A DNA stretch of 48,506 nt from Io17-Chloro-G2 sp034428715 (GTDB lineage Bacteria; Chloroflexota; Dehalococcoidia; Lucifugimonadales; UBA3495). Made by a program: the position numbers and the translations under genes. This document shows, piece by piece, positions 32,544-41,224 of this stretch. The first letter of the stretch is position 1. Each line of letters opens with the position of its first letter. Location: positions 1 through 48,506 of the forward strand of contig DAOUHE010000030.1 of the NCBI GenBank assembly GCA_034428715.1. Direction: 5' to 3'. Under the pieces are notes generated by a model that saw nothing but the letters and a program-made list of their open reading frames with translations, was not told where the DNA came from and did no database searches.

Positions 32544-33728
32544 ATGTACCAATGGCCCAAGGTAAATTATAAAGAAGAGGGCATGCGGGAAGGCATGCAG
32601 ATCGAAGACTCCCAGATCTCCATCGACGACAAGGTAGAACTCCTGGACGCCCTGTCGGAAACTGGGCCGAAGCAGATTGTGGTGGGGTCTTTCGTCAGCC
32701 CCAAATGGACTCCCCAAATGGAACGGATCGATGAAATCGTGACCCGGTTCACCCCCAAACCCGGTGTCACTTATACCGCATTGGCGCTGAACTCCCGGGG
32801 CGTGGAAAGGGCCAAGGCTTATTCCCCTCCGTTGACCATTGAGCGGGACCAGTTCCCCCGTCTCGGCGTCCACATGTGCGATGTTTTCGTGCAGCGCAAC
32901 ACCAACCGCTCCCAGGCCCAGGAGATGGAGCGATGGCCCCAGGTCGTGGCTCAAGCCCAAGAGTTGAACATCAGAGAGGCCGGCATCGGCACCAACGCCA
33001 GTTGGGGATCCAACTTCCTGGGTGAATTCCCCGTAGACGACCTCATGACCATGCTGGAAAGACAGCACAGCATGTGGGACGAAGTGGGCATCAAGGTCGC
33101 CAGCGCATCCATGGGCGACCCCATGAGCCACTGCACTCCCGCCAAGGTGGAAGAAAGCGTTTACCGGGTAAAGGAAATGTGGCCGGAGATCAACCACATC
33201 CGTCTGCACCTGCACAACGGCCGCAACATGGCCATAGCGTCGGCTTACGCCGCCATGCGCGTCCTTGGCCCTGAAGACACCCTAGACATCGACGGCACCA
33301 TCGGCGGGTACGGCGGTTGCCCCTACTGTGGCAATGGCCGCGCCACCGGCATGGCTCCCAGCGAAGACCTCCTTCACATGATGGAAGACATGGGCATCGA
33401 GACCGGAGTGGACATTGATAAGCTCATCGAGTGCGTCTGGATGGCTGAGAAGGTGATGGGACGAGAGCTCTACGGCCACGTCTCCAAGGCCGGCCCCCGC
33501 CCCAAGACCGTAAGCCAGCTCTACGATATCGATATGCCCTTCGTGGAGACCATCGAGCAAGCCAGGCACTTCAAGGTAGGCCCGTCGGCCTACGAAGGCG
33601 GCATGTACCCCTACCGCGAGCCGGTGACCAGCGAATACCGGGACCGCGTCGACCAGGGCAAACCCGCCTACGACCCCGCCGGCGGCGAATGGCCCTGGAA
33701 GCAGGACTGGTTCCCCGCCAAGGATTAA
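32544..33728 (+). CDS. HMG-CoA lyase-like DRE-TIM metallolyase
   Basis: A TIM-barrel enzyme of 394 residues in the DRE-TIM family. The signature 'EEGMREGMQIED' at the start replaces the classic DREGxQ; 'TALALNSRGVERAKA' and 'ASMGDPMSHCTPAKV' follow, then the metal-binding 'HIRLHLHNGRNMAIASAYAA' (HxH) and 'GTIGGYGGCPYCGNGRATG', close to the GlyGlyCysPro segment of HMG-CoA lyases. The enzyme likely cleaves or forms a C-C bond in a 3-hydroxy acid or CoA ester; the substrate is unknown. The ATG follows a perfect AGGAGG-like site. A strong terminator lies 40 bases after the stop, so it is a one-gene unit. Confidence 0.84.
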   Translation: MYQWPKVNYKEEGMREGMQIEDSQISIDDKVELLDALSETGPKQIVVGSFVSPKWTPQMERIDEIVTRFTPKPGVTYTALALNSRGVERAKAYSPPLTIERDQFPRLGVHMCDVFVQRNTNRSQAQEMERWPQVVAQAQELNIREAGIGTNASWGSNFLGEFPVDDLMTMLERQHSMWDEVGIKVASASMGDPMSHCTPAKVEESVYRVKEMWPEINHIRLHLHNGRNMAIASAYAAMRVLGPEDTLDIDGTIGGYGGCPYCGNGRATGMAPSEDLLHMMEDMGIETGVDIDKLIECVWMAEKVMGRELYGHVSKAGPRPKTVSQLYDIDMPFVETIEQARHFKVGPSAYEGGMYPYREPVTSEYRDRVDQGKPAYDPAGGEWPWKQDWFPAKD

Positions 33729-33767
33729 CTGACCATCGGGGACAACAATAGCTTGAGGAAGCCTGCA

Positions 33768-33799
33768 GGGCCGCCCTAAAAGGGCGGCCCTGGTTTTTA
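33768..33799 (+). terminator. Intrinsic terminator after the HMG-CoA lyase-like gene
   Basis: AGGGCCGCCCT and AGGGCGGCCCT pair over an 11-base stem with a two- to four-base A-rich loop, followed by GGTTTTT. The stem is perfect. Confidence 0.9.
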
Positions 33800-33898
33800 C
33801 CTGCACGTCAGTTTACCCGATTGGTACAATGTCGTGGGCCTAGAGCAATGCTTAAATATTGTATATAATTGTAATATACGTTGTTCCTTGTTCCTGGA

Positions 33899-34216
33899 AT
33901 GGATGAGCTGAAACGGTGCACCGGATTTCGGTGGGACGGCGGCAATTCGGAAAAGAATTGGACCGCCCATGGGGTTACCCGATCTGAATGCGAGCAGGTG
34001 TTCTTCAGCCAACCAATTGTGAATGCGCGGCCTGGCGGCCAGCAACAGGACGAACGCCGGTATTACGCACTTGGCCGAACGGAGATAGGCCGATCGTTAT
34101 TCATCGTCTTTACGGTTCGTGGGAACAATGTGCGGGTAATCTCAGCCCGGGACATGAGTCGGCGGGAAAGGAGGGCATACCAAAGTGCCAAGGAAGAAAC
34201 CGATACCACAATTTGA
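33899..34216 (+). CDS. brnT: BrnT-type toxin (DUF497)
   Basis: A 105-residue RelE-fold ribonuclease toxin of the BrnT family. Landmarks are 'GFRWDGGNSEKNWTAHGVTR' (F-x-W-D...N-x-x-K-N...H-G-V), 'ECEQVFFSQPIV', 'ERRYYALGRTEIGRSLFIVF' and 'VRVISARDMSRRERRAY', all characteristic. The frame is open from 33881; ATG 33899 begins the conserved part. The toxin gene comes first and overlaps its antitoxin by 32 bases, the usual BrnTA order. It appears intact. Confidence 0.9.
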   Translation: MDELKRCTGFRWDGGNSEKNWTAHGVTRSECEQVFFSQPIVNARPGGQQQDERRYYALGRTEIGRSLFIVFTVRGNNVRVISARDMSRRERRAYQSAKEETDTTI

Positions 34217-34460
34217 GTCTGAAGATAAGGAGCGAGAGTTTTGGGCTAACCATGATTCCACCGACTATGTCTCCTGGAACGAGGCAACCCGTATTACCCT
34301 GGCCAACTTAAAGCCCTCGACCAAAACCATATCCATTCGGCTGCCGGAATCGTTATTAGAGCGGCTGAAACTCCTTGCCAACCAGCGTGACGTGCCATAT
34401 CAGTCGCTGATGAAAATCTTCCTTGCAGAACGCGTGGATGAAGAGTCACGTTTTGGTTAG
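34185..34460 (+). CDS. brnA: BrnA-type antitoxin
   Basis: A 91-residue antitoxin. The N-terminal half ('PIPQFESEDKEREFWANHDS') matches the BrnA/CopG pattern in which an E-R-E-FW-x-x-xDS-T-DY stretch wraps the toxin, and the C-terminal half ('KTISIRLPESLLERLKLLAN') is a ribbon-helix-helix DNA-binding domain. It would neutralise BrnT and repress the operon. Start is GTG 34185, inside the end of brnT. Confidence 0.9.
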   Translation: MPRKKPIPQFESEDKEREFWANHDSTDYVSWNEATRITLANLKPSTKTISIRLPESLLERLKLLANQRDVPYQSLMKIFLAERVDEESRFG

Positions 34461-34517
34461 CATCCCTCGACGGGGACGGGCATCTCGTGAATCTGCGATT
34501 CGACAAGAGGCATTATC

Positions 34518-35099
34518 ATGACCACCAGCCCAACCGATCCCAACCAAGTCCGCCTGACGGGAGAGAATTCGTTCATCCGGCTTTCCCGTCAGGACGGCGC
34601 GTTGCAGACCACCAGGACCAGCCATTGGCGGGTATTGTTGTCCCCCGGCGGCCAGGGCCACGTCTTGTTCATCAAATCCGACGTGGCCAACGATGAGGTC
34701 CGGGTCTACTCGGACAACATCGCCCTGGCCCGGTGGTTGCAAGAAGAGATCGAGTCTTTCTTATTCCCCGAATTCGCCGACCAGACGCTCCCCGTGGTGG
34801 ACGCCGTGTTCAACCGGTCGGGTGACGGCAGGTCTTTTTGGACCGAAAGCGTAGAGAGCGACGAGGATTCGATCTCACTTACCTGGCACGATTTCTTGGA
34901 GCCTTATATGCTGGTGGTGCCGGCGGGCAGCGTGCCGGGCAGGACCCACGGGGTATATAGCTGCTTTGTTCCCTCCCGCAAGGCCCAACTGACCGTCAAC
35001 GGTATGGTGGCCCAGGGTGAGGTTTCCCAGGAGATGCGCGGTGACAAACCCAGCACCAGCGCCTGCCTGGCCTGGTCGGAAACCTGGTTACGGCCTTAA
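34518..35099 (+). CDS. Protein of unknown function
   Basis: A 193-residue soluble protein with no signal peptide or membrane segment and no family I recognise. It has a beta-rich layout: 'SHWRVLLSPGGQGHVLFIKS', 'EVRVYSDNIALARWLQEEIE', then 'ISLTWHDFLEPYMLVVPAGS' and 'THGVYSCFVPSRKAQLTVNG'. The last half resembles a hydrophobic-core sandwich, but I cannot assign it. ATG 34518 is used; upstream sequence (CAAGAGGCATTATC) gives a plausible AGAGG site. Codon use matches the neighbours, so it is probably a real gene. Confidence 0.65.
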   Translation: MTTSPTDPNQVRLTGENSFIRLSRQDGALQTTRTSHWRVLLSPGGQGHVLFIKSDVANDEVRVYSDNIALARWLQEEIESFLFPEFADQTLPVVDAVFNRSGDGRSFWTESVESDEDSISLTWHDFLEPYMLVVPAGSVPGRTHGVYSCFVPSRKAQLTVNGMVAQGEVSQEMRGDKPSTSACLAWSETWLRP

Positions 35100-35148
35100 A
35101 ATCCCAAGATTGTCCCTGGCCGTGCCCGAACTGGGAGTTGAGCGAACG

Positions 35149-35176
35149 GTAGGGGCCCACGGCCGTGCGCCCCTAC
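35149..35176. repeat. Palindromic element GTAGGGGC...GCCCCTAC
   Basis: A 28-base element with eight-base conserved ends and interior CCACGGCCGTGC, which is itself nearly self-complementary. It lies between the unknown gene and the DinB-like gene. Confidence 0.8.
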
Positions 35177-35232
35177 GAACTATGCAAAATGGTTAAGCTG
35201 GGTACCCCGGTGCGATATCGCAGGAGGAACTA

Positions 35233-35895
35233 ATGAGCCCCGATGAATTGCCGGATGATGCTCCGGCGACAGACCTATTCCCCCAGTTTGCCGGCGAGTT
35301 GTATGGAATGGTTTCCGGGGAGTTGGCCGGTTTGACCGATGAGCAACTGGATTTCGAGTCGGACCGGTGGGGATGGAGTGAGTGGAGCATCCGAAGGAAC
35401 TTGAGCCACATGGCCTCAGGTGATTACCGCTGGCTCTGGCAAAGGTGGCGTCAGGAGCTCTTTCCCGACGGATTGCCCAACGGAGACGAGATAGACCGGT
35501 TGTTGGACTCTCCCTACGACCGGAGGCTCGACGAAAATCTTTACTGGGAGCTAGACGTTCTTCTGGCCAAATTGCGCGAAGCTTTGGGTTTCGCGTGGTC
35601 GGTGCTGGAGGGAGAAACCGTGGGCTCGTGCCGGGCCAGGGAGATCGAGACAAATAACGGTGGAATGTGGCCCGGCCTCATGGACGCCGGATACGGTGGG
35701 ATCCGCCCCCACGATTCAGACCCTGCCCAACTTTACATAACGCTGGAAGCAACGTTTCGCCATAGGTACTTCGAATACATCACCCACCTGTACAACATCC
35801 AGCGCCTAAAGCGTGCCCAGGGGCTGACCGCCATCATCAAGATCCCCATGGAGGGCTACCTGGCGTTGCCCGGGTGGGATTTGAGCGAGCCGTGA
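35233..35895 (+). CDS. DinB-like four-helix protein
   Basis: A 220-residue protein with the DinB/YfiT layout: a first helix 'LFPQFAGELYGMVSGELAGL', then 'WSEWSIRRNLSHMASGDYRW', where the histidine of 'LSHMASGD' is the first usual metal ligand, and 'LEATFRHRYFEYITHLYNI', which supplies further histidines (RH and TH) near the C-terminus. Members are metal-dependent thiol transferases or unknown. The ATG has a perfect AGGAGG five bases upstream. It is flanked by palindromic repeats on both sides. Confidence 0.72.
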   Translation: MSPDELPDDAPATDLFPQFAGELYGMVSGELAGLTDEQLDFESDRWGWSEWSIRRNLSHMASGDYRWLWQRWRQELFPDGLPNGDEIDRLLDSPYDRRLDENLYWELDVLLAKLREALGFAWSVLEGETVGSCRAREIETNNGGMWPGLMDAGYGGIRPHDSDPAQLYITLEATFRHRYFEYITHLYNIQRLKRAQGLTAIIKIPMEGYLALPGWDLSEP

Positions 35896-35927
35896 GGTAG
35901 CCGCGCGATCCGTAATGCTGAACGCCA

Positions 35928-35955
35928 GTAGGGGCCCGCGGCCGTGTGCCCCTAC
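35928..35955. repeat. Palindromic element GTAGGGGC...GCCCCTAC
   Basis: 28 bases, interior CCGCGGCCGTGT; ends match the elements at 35149 and 36007. It sits 33 bases after the DinB-like stop. Confidence 0.8.
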
Positions 35956-36006
35956 CGGAGCGAAATGTTAGTTAGTCTCCGGAAGCGGGTTACCAAAATG
36001 GATACC

Positions 36007-36035
36007 GTAGGGGCAGGTTTAAAACCTGCCCCTAC
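36007..36035. repeat. Palindromic element GTAGGGGC...GCCCCTAC
   Basis: 29 bases: GTAGGGGCAGGTTT, a central A, then the exact reverse complement. It lies 17 bases before the stop end of the beta-propeller gene (36052) and may serve as a convergent terminator hairpin. Confidence 0.85.
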
Positions 36036-36051
36036 ATACAATCATCACTGT

Positions 36052-37041
36052 CTAGGCCGAAGCGCAGGCCACGCTGATGACGTTGACGGCCGTCTCCGGC
36101 AGGCTGTGTTCGGCCCAGGTTGAGCCGCCGTCGTGGGTGCCGAAAACCTGGCCCTTACGGGTGCAGAAATACACCTGGTCTGGGGCCTGGGCATTGATGG
36201 CCACGCCAAACGTGGTGCTCTTGGCCGAAATCCCCTTGTCGAACCTCTCCCAGGTCTGGCCCAGGTCGGTGGTCCGCATCACTCCCCCTTCTTCGCTCCC
36301 GAAATTCAAGCCCACGCAGGCGTACAGCGTGTTGGGGTCGTTGGGCGCTGCTTGCACACCCCGAGAATATTTTATCTCGGAGTATTTGCCAAATCCCAGG
36401 TCCTCCCAGGTCTCGCCCCGGTCCTTGGTCCGCCAAACTCCGGTGCGGTTTGAGATGAATACGGATCCGGAGTCCGCGGCCCCTACAGCCACACCATGCA
36501 GGTCCATCAGGTCCACGTCGCCGTCGAACTTGCTGTTGACTATCTTCCAGGTTTTGCCGCCGTCAGCGCTGCGGGCGGCGCCTCCCACCTCCAGGGCGGC
36601 GAACATATTGTTGGGGTCCGACGCTTCGATCCCGATACCCAGGATACGCGTGGCGAAGGCCATCTGCACCGAGTCGGAGTTCGATATGGTGGAAAGGTAT
36701 TCCCACTTTTCCCCACCGTCGTTACTCTTGTAGACCTCGCTTCCTTCGGTGCCCAGGAACATGATATTGGCGTCATTCGGGTGGAATTTTATGGACCACA
36801 CCACCCGGCCTTCCGTCATATGCATTCTCTCCCAGTTGTCCCCGCGGTCGACGCTGCGGTAAACGCCCCTTTGCGTCCCGGCAAAAACCACCGCCTGGTT
36901 TTCTGGATGGATGGCAATGGTCCGGACCTGGGCCGATGGGGCCATGCCCCTGGTGAGATTTTCCCAGCGGTCGTCACCCGCTTCCTTTCGATAAAGGCCG
37001 CTGGCTTCGGCTCCGACGTAAATCAGTGTCTTGTCTGCCAT
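36052..37041 (-). CDS. Beta-propeller protein (BNR/sortilin-like repeats)
   Basis: A 329-residue protein made of about six repeated blades, each with an Asp-box-like motif: 'YRSVDRGDNWERM', 'YKSNDGGEKWEYL', 'ARSADGGKTWKIV', 'WRTKDRGETWEDL', 'MRTTDLGQTWERF' and 'FGTHDGGSTWAEH'. The S/T-x-D-x-G-x-x-W pattern is the BNR/sialidase or VPS10/Ycf48 blade. No signal peptide is seen, so it may be cytoplasmic. Ligand or enzymatic activity is unknown; proteins of this kind often form photosystem-assembly-like or scaffold folds. Start is ATG 37041. Confidence 0.85.
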   Translation of the reverse strand: MADKTLIYVGAEASGLYRKEAGDDRWENLTRGMAPSAQVRTIAIHPENQAVVFAGTQRGVYRSVDRGDNWERMHMTEGRVVWSIKFHPNDANIMFLGTEGSEVYKSNDGGEKWEYLSTISNSDSVQMAFATRILGIGIEASDPNNMFAALEVGGAARSADGGKTWKIVNSKFDGDVDLMDLHGVAVGAADSGSVFISNRTGVWRTKDRGETWEDLGFGKYSEIKYSRGVQAAPNDPNTLYACVGLNFGSEEGGVMRTTDLGQTWERFDKGISAKSTTFGVAINAQAPDQVYFCTRKGQVFGTHDGGSTWAEHSLPETAVNVISVACASA

Positions 37042-37184
37042 GAGTCTATCCTCCCGACGTTTTCAATTTTGATTCGTATTCCCGGCCACCAAGTTTGGGA
37101 AATCGAGGGCCACTCCGAAGTCGCGGCCATTTGACCAAAGAAACTTCGTCTTGTCAATCGCCAGAAATCGTCGTTTTCGCCTGG

Positions 37185-37880
37185 TCAAGCCTCTCGGGCC
37201 AGCACCAATCCCCAAACCGAGGCTGCTCCGGCCGATTTGAGGGCCGAGGCGCAAGCCGAGATGGTGCTGCCGGTGGTGACCACGTCGTCGATCACGATAA
37301 CGGCGGTCCCGTTCAGCCCTGATTTCGCTTCAAAGCTGCCTTCGATGTTGCGCCGCCGCTCCTCGCGTCCCGCCATACCAATCTGGGGCGGGGTGTTGCG
37401 GACGCGAGCAAGCAACCCTTTGTTTAATTCTATTCCCGTGACTTTGGAAACCTCCCTCGCCAGAAGTTGGGATTGGTTGTAGCCGCGCTGACGCATGCGG
37501 CTAGGGTGAAGAGGAACCGGGACCATCACGTCGCCAGGGATTCTGCTTGAGGTCAGGAATTCTCCCAATATTCCTCCAAGCCTGGGGGCCGCCGCCCTGA
37601 GGTTTCGATATTTCAACTCGTGGACCGCTTCCTGGATGGCGCCGTTAAAGAGGAACGGCGCTCGAATCGCGTCGACGTCCAAGGGGCTTTCGCGGCAATT
37701 CCCGCACTGGCTGGCCTGGCCGGGATGGGCGCATAGGCGGCAGAAGGGCTGGACTAGCCGCCTTACACCGGCCAAGCAGGAACGGCAAAGTACGTCTCCG
37801 TCTTTCCGGCAGCCTAGGCATTCCAATGGGAAAAGCAGGTCAACGGCGGAGGCTGCTATTTTTGTAACGAGGTTTTGCAT
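37185..37880 (-). CDS. comF: ComF-family phosphoribosyltransferase
   Basis: A 231-residue ComFC-like protein. The N-terminal zinc-binding part has the cysteine pairs 'CLGCRKDGDVLCRSC' and 'CRLCAHPGQASQCGNC'. The C-terminal PRTase domain shows 'VPVPLHPSRMRQRGYNQSQL' and the PRPP loop 'VIVIDDVVTTGSTISAC' (about residue 196). ComF proteins help in DNA uptake and may bind DNA. The ATG directly follows the Nudix stop, so the pair is cotranscribed. Confidence 0.92.
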   Translation of the reverse strand: MQNLVTKIAASAVDLLFPLECLGCRKDGDVLCRSCLAGVRRLVQPFCRLCAHPGQASQCGNCRESPLDVDAIRAPFLFNGAIQEAVHELKYRNLRAAAPRLGGILGEFLTSSRIPGDVMVPVPLHPSRMRQRGYNQSQLLAREVSKVTGIELNKGLLARVRNTPPQIGMAGREERRRNIEGSFEAKSGLNGTAVIVIDDVVTTGSTISACASALKSAGAASVWGLVLAREA

Positions 37881-38378
37881 CTAATCCGGCCGCCGCATAC
37901 CCTGCCATCTGTCCAAGATCAGCTGGTCCCTGGGAAACGCCATCTCCGGTAGATCGTCCAGCGGGAAGAACCCGATGTCCAGGGCCTCCGGGCCCGCCGC
38001 CAACCGGCCGCCCGTCTCCCGGGCCGCAAAAGCCACCACGATGACGGGGTGCCCCGCTTCGGAAAAAAGCCCCACTAACCGTTGTACCTCAACCTGGAGG
38101 CCGGTTTCTTCCTCGACTTCCCGCGCCGCCGCCTCCTCTACCACCTCGCCCCGGTCTACGTAGCCTCCCGGCATGCTCCACAGGCCGAAACCCACCTGGT
38201 TGTTGCGTTTGATCATCAACACCGCGCCCTGCCTTTCGACGACGCAGGTGGCGGCTATCTTTGGGTCGTGGTATACCACCCGCCCACAATTGGGGCAAAC
38301 CGGTCTCTGAAGGCCCTCAACATCTCGAATCTTCAGAACCGAGGCGCAGCCGGTACAAAACTTTTCCTGAGATGACAT
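37881..38378 (-). CDS. Nudix hydrolase with N-terminal zinc ribbon
   Basis: A 165-residue protein with a zinc ribbon (C8, C11, C28, C31 in 'FCTGCASV' and 'PVCPNCGR') followed by a Nudix domain whose box 'GGYVDRGEVVEEAAAREVEE' plus 'ETG' fits GX5EX7REUXEEXGU. This is the NudC-like or ADP-ribose-type zinc-ribbon architecture; the substrate is likely a nucleotide diphosphate derivative. The frame is open to 38423; ATG 38378 begins the zinc ribbon. comF starts immediately after its stop. Confidence 0.9.
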   Translation of the reverse strand: MSSQEKFCTGCASVLKIRDVEGLQRPVCPNCGRVVYHDPKIAATCVVERQGAVLMIKRNNQVGFGLWSMPGGYVDRGEVVEEAAAREVEEETGLQVEVQRLVGLFSEAGHPVIVVAFAARETGGRLAAGPEALDIGFFPLDDLPEMAFPRDQLILDRWQGMRRPD

Positions 38379-38768
38379 GATTTTCACAGGATACCACCAT
38401 AGGCAATGATGTCCTACGCCCATGGGTCACATGCTCGAACGAGCCACCCTGAATTGGGAGGATAGGTCAAGCGGCAAATGCTGGAAATCCGTGACAACCG
38501 TTGCCATCCTAGCGGTTGGCATACCCCTGGAGGTTCGCAGGTGCGCGCCCGGAATCAGGGCGTTTATTTGCGCTTCGGCGGCGGGGGGATGTTGGCTTCG
38601 GCGGGGGTGATCTTCCAAATCTGTTGAGTCCAGGGTGGTGGCGGTGTTCGGACCGGGCTGAACGTATCTGTGTGGATTGCAGGTTCAAGGACTATGGTAT
38701 GGTATCGTCAATGCGAATTCTGCTCCATAGTCGATGTTTACAAATCGTATCATGGAAGGCGATCTAGA
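38379..38768. other. Divergent intergenic region with a possible orphan reading-frame tail
   Basis: About 390 bases between the Nudix gene and the divergent lipoprotein gene. On the minus strand a 47-codon open stretch (about 38705-38564) ends 'PPPPWTQQIWKITPAEANI' and a Lys/Arg tail before TAA, which looks like a protein C-terminus, but it has no start and I recognise no family. No repeat or RNA was seen. Confidence 0.35.
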
Positions 38769-41130
38769 ATGCGGCTTTGGGTACTAGCAGGGATATTGGC
38801 TGCCCTAATGGCATGTGGTGGCGGGGGATTAAGCGAGCAGGATATAACAGCGATAGTGGCGACAGAGGTGGTCAAAGCTCTCACCAAGGCGCCTTCCGCT
38901 ACTCCTGACCTCGAGGCCACCACTGATGTAGCCAATCGGTCCGGCAAAACCGCTCGACCGGCTGTTGCGGCGACACCAAAAACCGTGCGGGCGGCCACGA
39001 CGCGGTTGACGGAGGTTCCCAAGCCTGCGGATACGCTTGCCGTCGGCCGAAATGAAGTGATCAAATCAGTTCCAGGGGCGGCCGTAGCGCCGTCATCTAC
39101 CGCTGTACCCCGGACGGCGCCGGCGCCGACCCCACCTCCGGCAGCTACCACTGCTCCCCGGACGGCCCCGGCGCCAACCGCGGCTCCATTAGCTACCACT
39201 GCCCCTCGGGCGGTCCCGGCGCCAACAACAGCTCCATTAGCTACCGCCGTCCCCCGGGCGGTCCCGATGGCAACCATGGCTCCGGCAGCTACCTCCGCCC
39301 CTCGGGCGGTCCCGGCTGCAACCGTAGCTCCGGCAGCTACGCCATACTCGGGGCGGGTGATCCGGCCCACTCCGTCGGCTCCGGCCCCACCCTCCATCGC
39401 CCTCAAGTTGTTGGCCTATCAGGTGATTGACGCCGAATACAGCTTGAAGTTGGACCGTATGTCATGGTCTCGGCCAATCCCAACCGGCTGCATATATACG
39501 ACCCGGCGACAGATAGTGATGATTTAGTTGGTCTCCCGCTCCTGCCTAGCGCCGTATCAGTCAGCCCCGACGGCCGATATGCCGCTGTAGCTCACGACGC
39601 ATGGATATCTTACGTGAATCTGGCATCGGCGACCCTGGAGAAAACCATCTCAACATCAATCGACGCCGGTGACGTGGTGCTGGCGGGAAACGGATATGTC
39701 TACGTTTTTGGCAAGGGACGAGGAGGCGCGTCGTCGGTCAACCGGGACACCGAAGTGGAGTCCACTGGGAGCTCCGGGGGCACCGTCTTCAAGCTTCATC
39801 CCAGTGGTGATGCGATTTACTCGGCCGACCAACACTCCTCTCCATCGGACATTTATAAACTCAGTGTCGCTGATGGTGTGGCATCGGCGGTTTACGACTC
39901 GCCCTATCACGGCGATTACCCTATGTGCGGTGATCTGTGGCCTTCTAAAGATGGCCTGCGAATATTCACTGCGTGTGGAAACGTGTTTCGCGCCTCGGAA
40001 GTGCGAGAACGGGACATGATCTACAACGGATCGCTCAAGGAGGTGAATCGGATTCAATACCTGGACCACTCGTTGGCCACAGGCCGGATCGCGGTCATTC
40101 CAGGGGAACCCGAAGCTAATCAGATACAAATATACAGCTACGAGTTTTTGGTCTTTGAGCAAAGCCTCTACGTGCCCGATTTCGACGTCAATGGCCGTGT
40201 TTTCCCTGGCCATGCCCGGTACGTTTTTTTCAGCCCAGATGGTGGAAGCTACCGGGTGATCGTTCAGGCCGACCAAAGCTCGGGCATGCTGAATGACTTC
40301 GCCGTGATGACCTACCAATCCGAGACTCATGTCCCGCCTCCCACCCCCTCTGCGCCGGCCACCACCGGCGGGCCGATCAGCCAGCTGGGGTATCGAGTGA
40401 TTGACGCCGAGTACAGTAAGCAACTTGACCGTATCATCTCGATATCCACAAACCCCCATCGGCTAAATATCTATGAATCGGCTACGAATACCAATTTGGT
40501 GGTGGGCCTGTCCCTCACACCTAACGCCGTGTCGGTGGGCCCCGATGGTGTGTATGCCGCCGTGGGCCATGATGGTTGGATATCCTATGTGAACCTTGCC
40601 TCGGCTACCTTGGCAAAGACCATGCCGGTGTCGACCGATGTTTTGGATGTTGTCCTGGCCGGTAACGGTTTCGTGTACGCCTTTCCCCGGAGGGACCAGT
40701 GGGAATATATCCGGTCGGTGGAAATCAGCACGGGAACCGAATCGCCGAGGCCCCAAGGAGGCGGCCAGATCTACGCCGGCACATTGGGCAAACTGCACCC
40801 CGGTGGCCGGGCAATGTACGGCGCTAATAATGGGCTTTCGCCCAGCGACATCGAGCGATACGGTATCACCGATGGAAGAGCAGTGGTTGATTACGACGCC
40901 AGGTACCATGGGGATTACCAGATGTGCGGCGATCTCTGGATGTTAGAGGACGGCCTGCGGATATTCACCGCCTGCGGCAACGTTTTTTGGGCTTCGGACA
41001 TTCGCGACCAAGACATGATCTACAACGGAGCATTGGAAGGAACGAGCCGGATCGAGCACCTGGACCATTCGTTGACGACGCCAAGGCCGGTTACCTCGCC
41101 GACTACGGGGTGGTGACTTTCGTGCCGTAA
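38769..41130 (+). pseudogene. Repeat-rich lipoprotein with duplicated beta-propeller-like modules, frameshifted
   Basis: ATG 38769 begins a lipoprotein signal peptide with lipobox 'LMAC'. An Ala/Pro/Thr linker follows, with five 16-residue (48-base) repeats of the type 'TTAPRTAPAPTAAPLA' (39099-39338). Then come two related modules: module 1 starts 'QVIDAEYSLKLDR', module 2 (about 40393) 'RVIDAEYSKQLDR', each followed by 'NPxRLxIY', 'SVxPDGxYAAVxHDxWISYVN' (given with variable sites as x), and 'DLWxxxDGLRIFTACGNVF'. Module 1 is missing one base near 39460 relative to module 2 ('LDRIISIST'). Module 2 lacks about 60 residues and switches frame at its end to 'LADYGVVTFVP' (stop at 41128-41130). 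Likely surface protein, now broken or miscalled. Confidence 0.7.
39099..39338 (+). repeat. Five 48-base tandem repeats encoding Pro/Ala/Thr linker
   Basis: Five in-frame units of 16 codons with the pattern T-[TA]-x-P-R-[TA]-x-P-x-x-T-x-x-P-x-A in the lipoprotein linker. The period was read from the protein repeats. Confidence 0.85.
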
Positions 41131-41224
41131 GCGGACCGGTTTTGGCGAAAAGTCTTAATGCTGATCGGGTTTCGCAGTTTGGAAACCCTGAGTGAAGCCT
41201 AGCGGGCCCCTTCCTGAAAAGGGT

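Noticed and set aside
35149..36035. CRISPR array suggested by repeated similar units near 35-36 kb
   Set aside because: The units are palindromes with varied centres and irregular spacing of hundreds of bases, not direct repeats with short spacers; no cas genes are near.
38564..38705. Orphan minus-strand tail ending in a Pro-rich, Lys/Arg-rich terminus
   Set aside because: It has no start codon, no family resemblance and is only about 47 codons; noted under the intergenic feature only.
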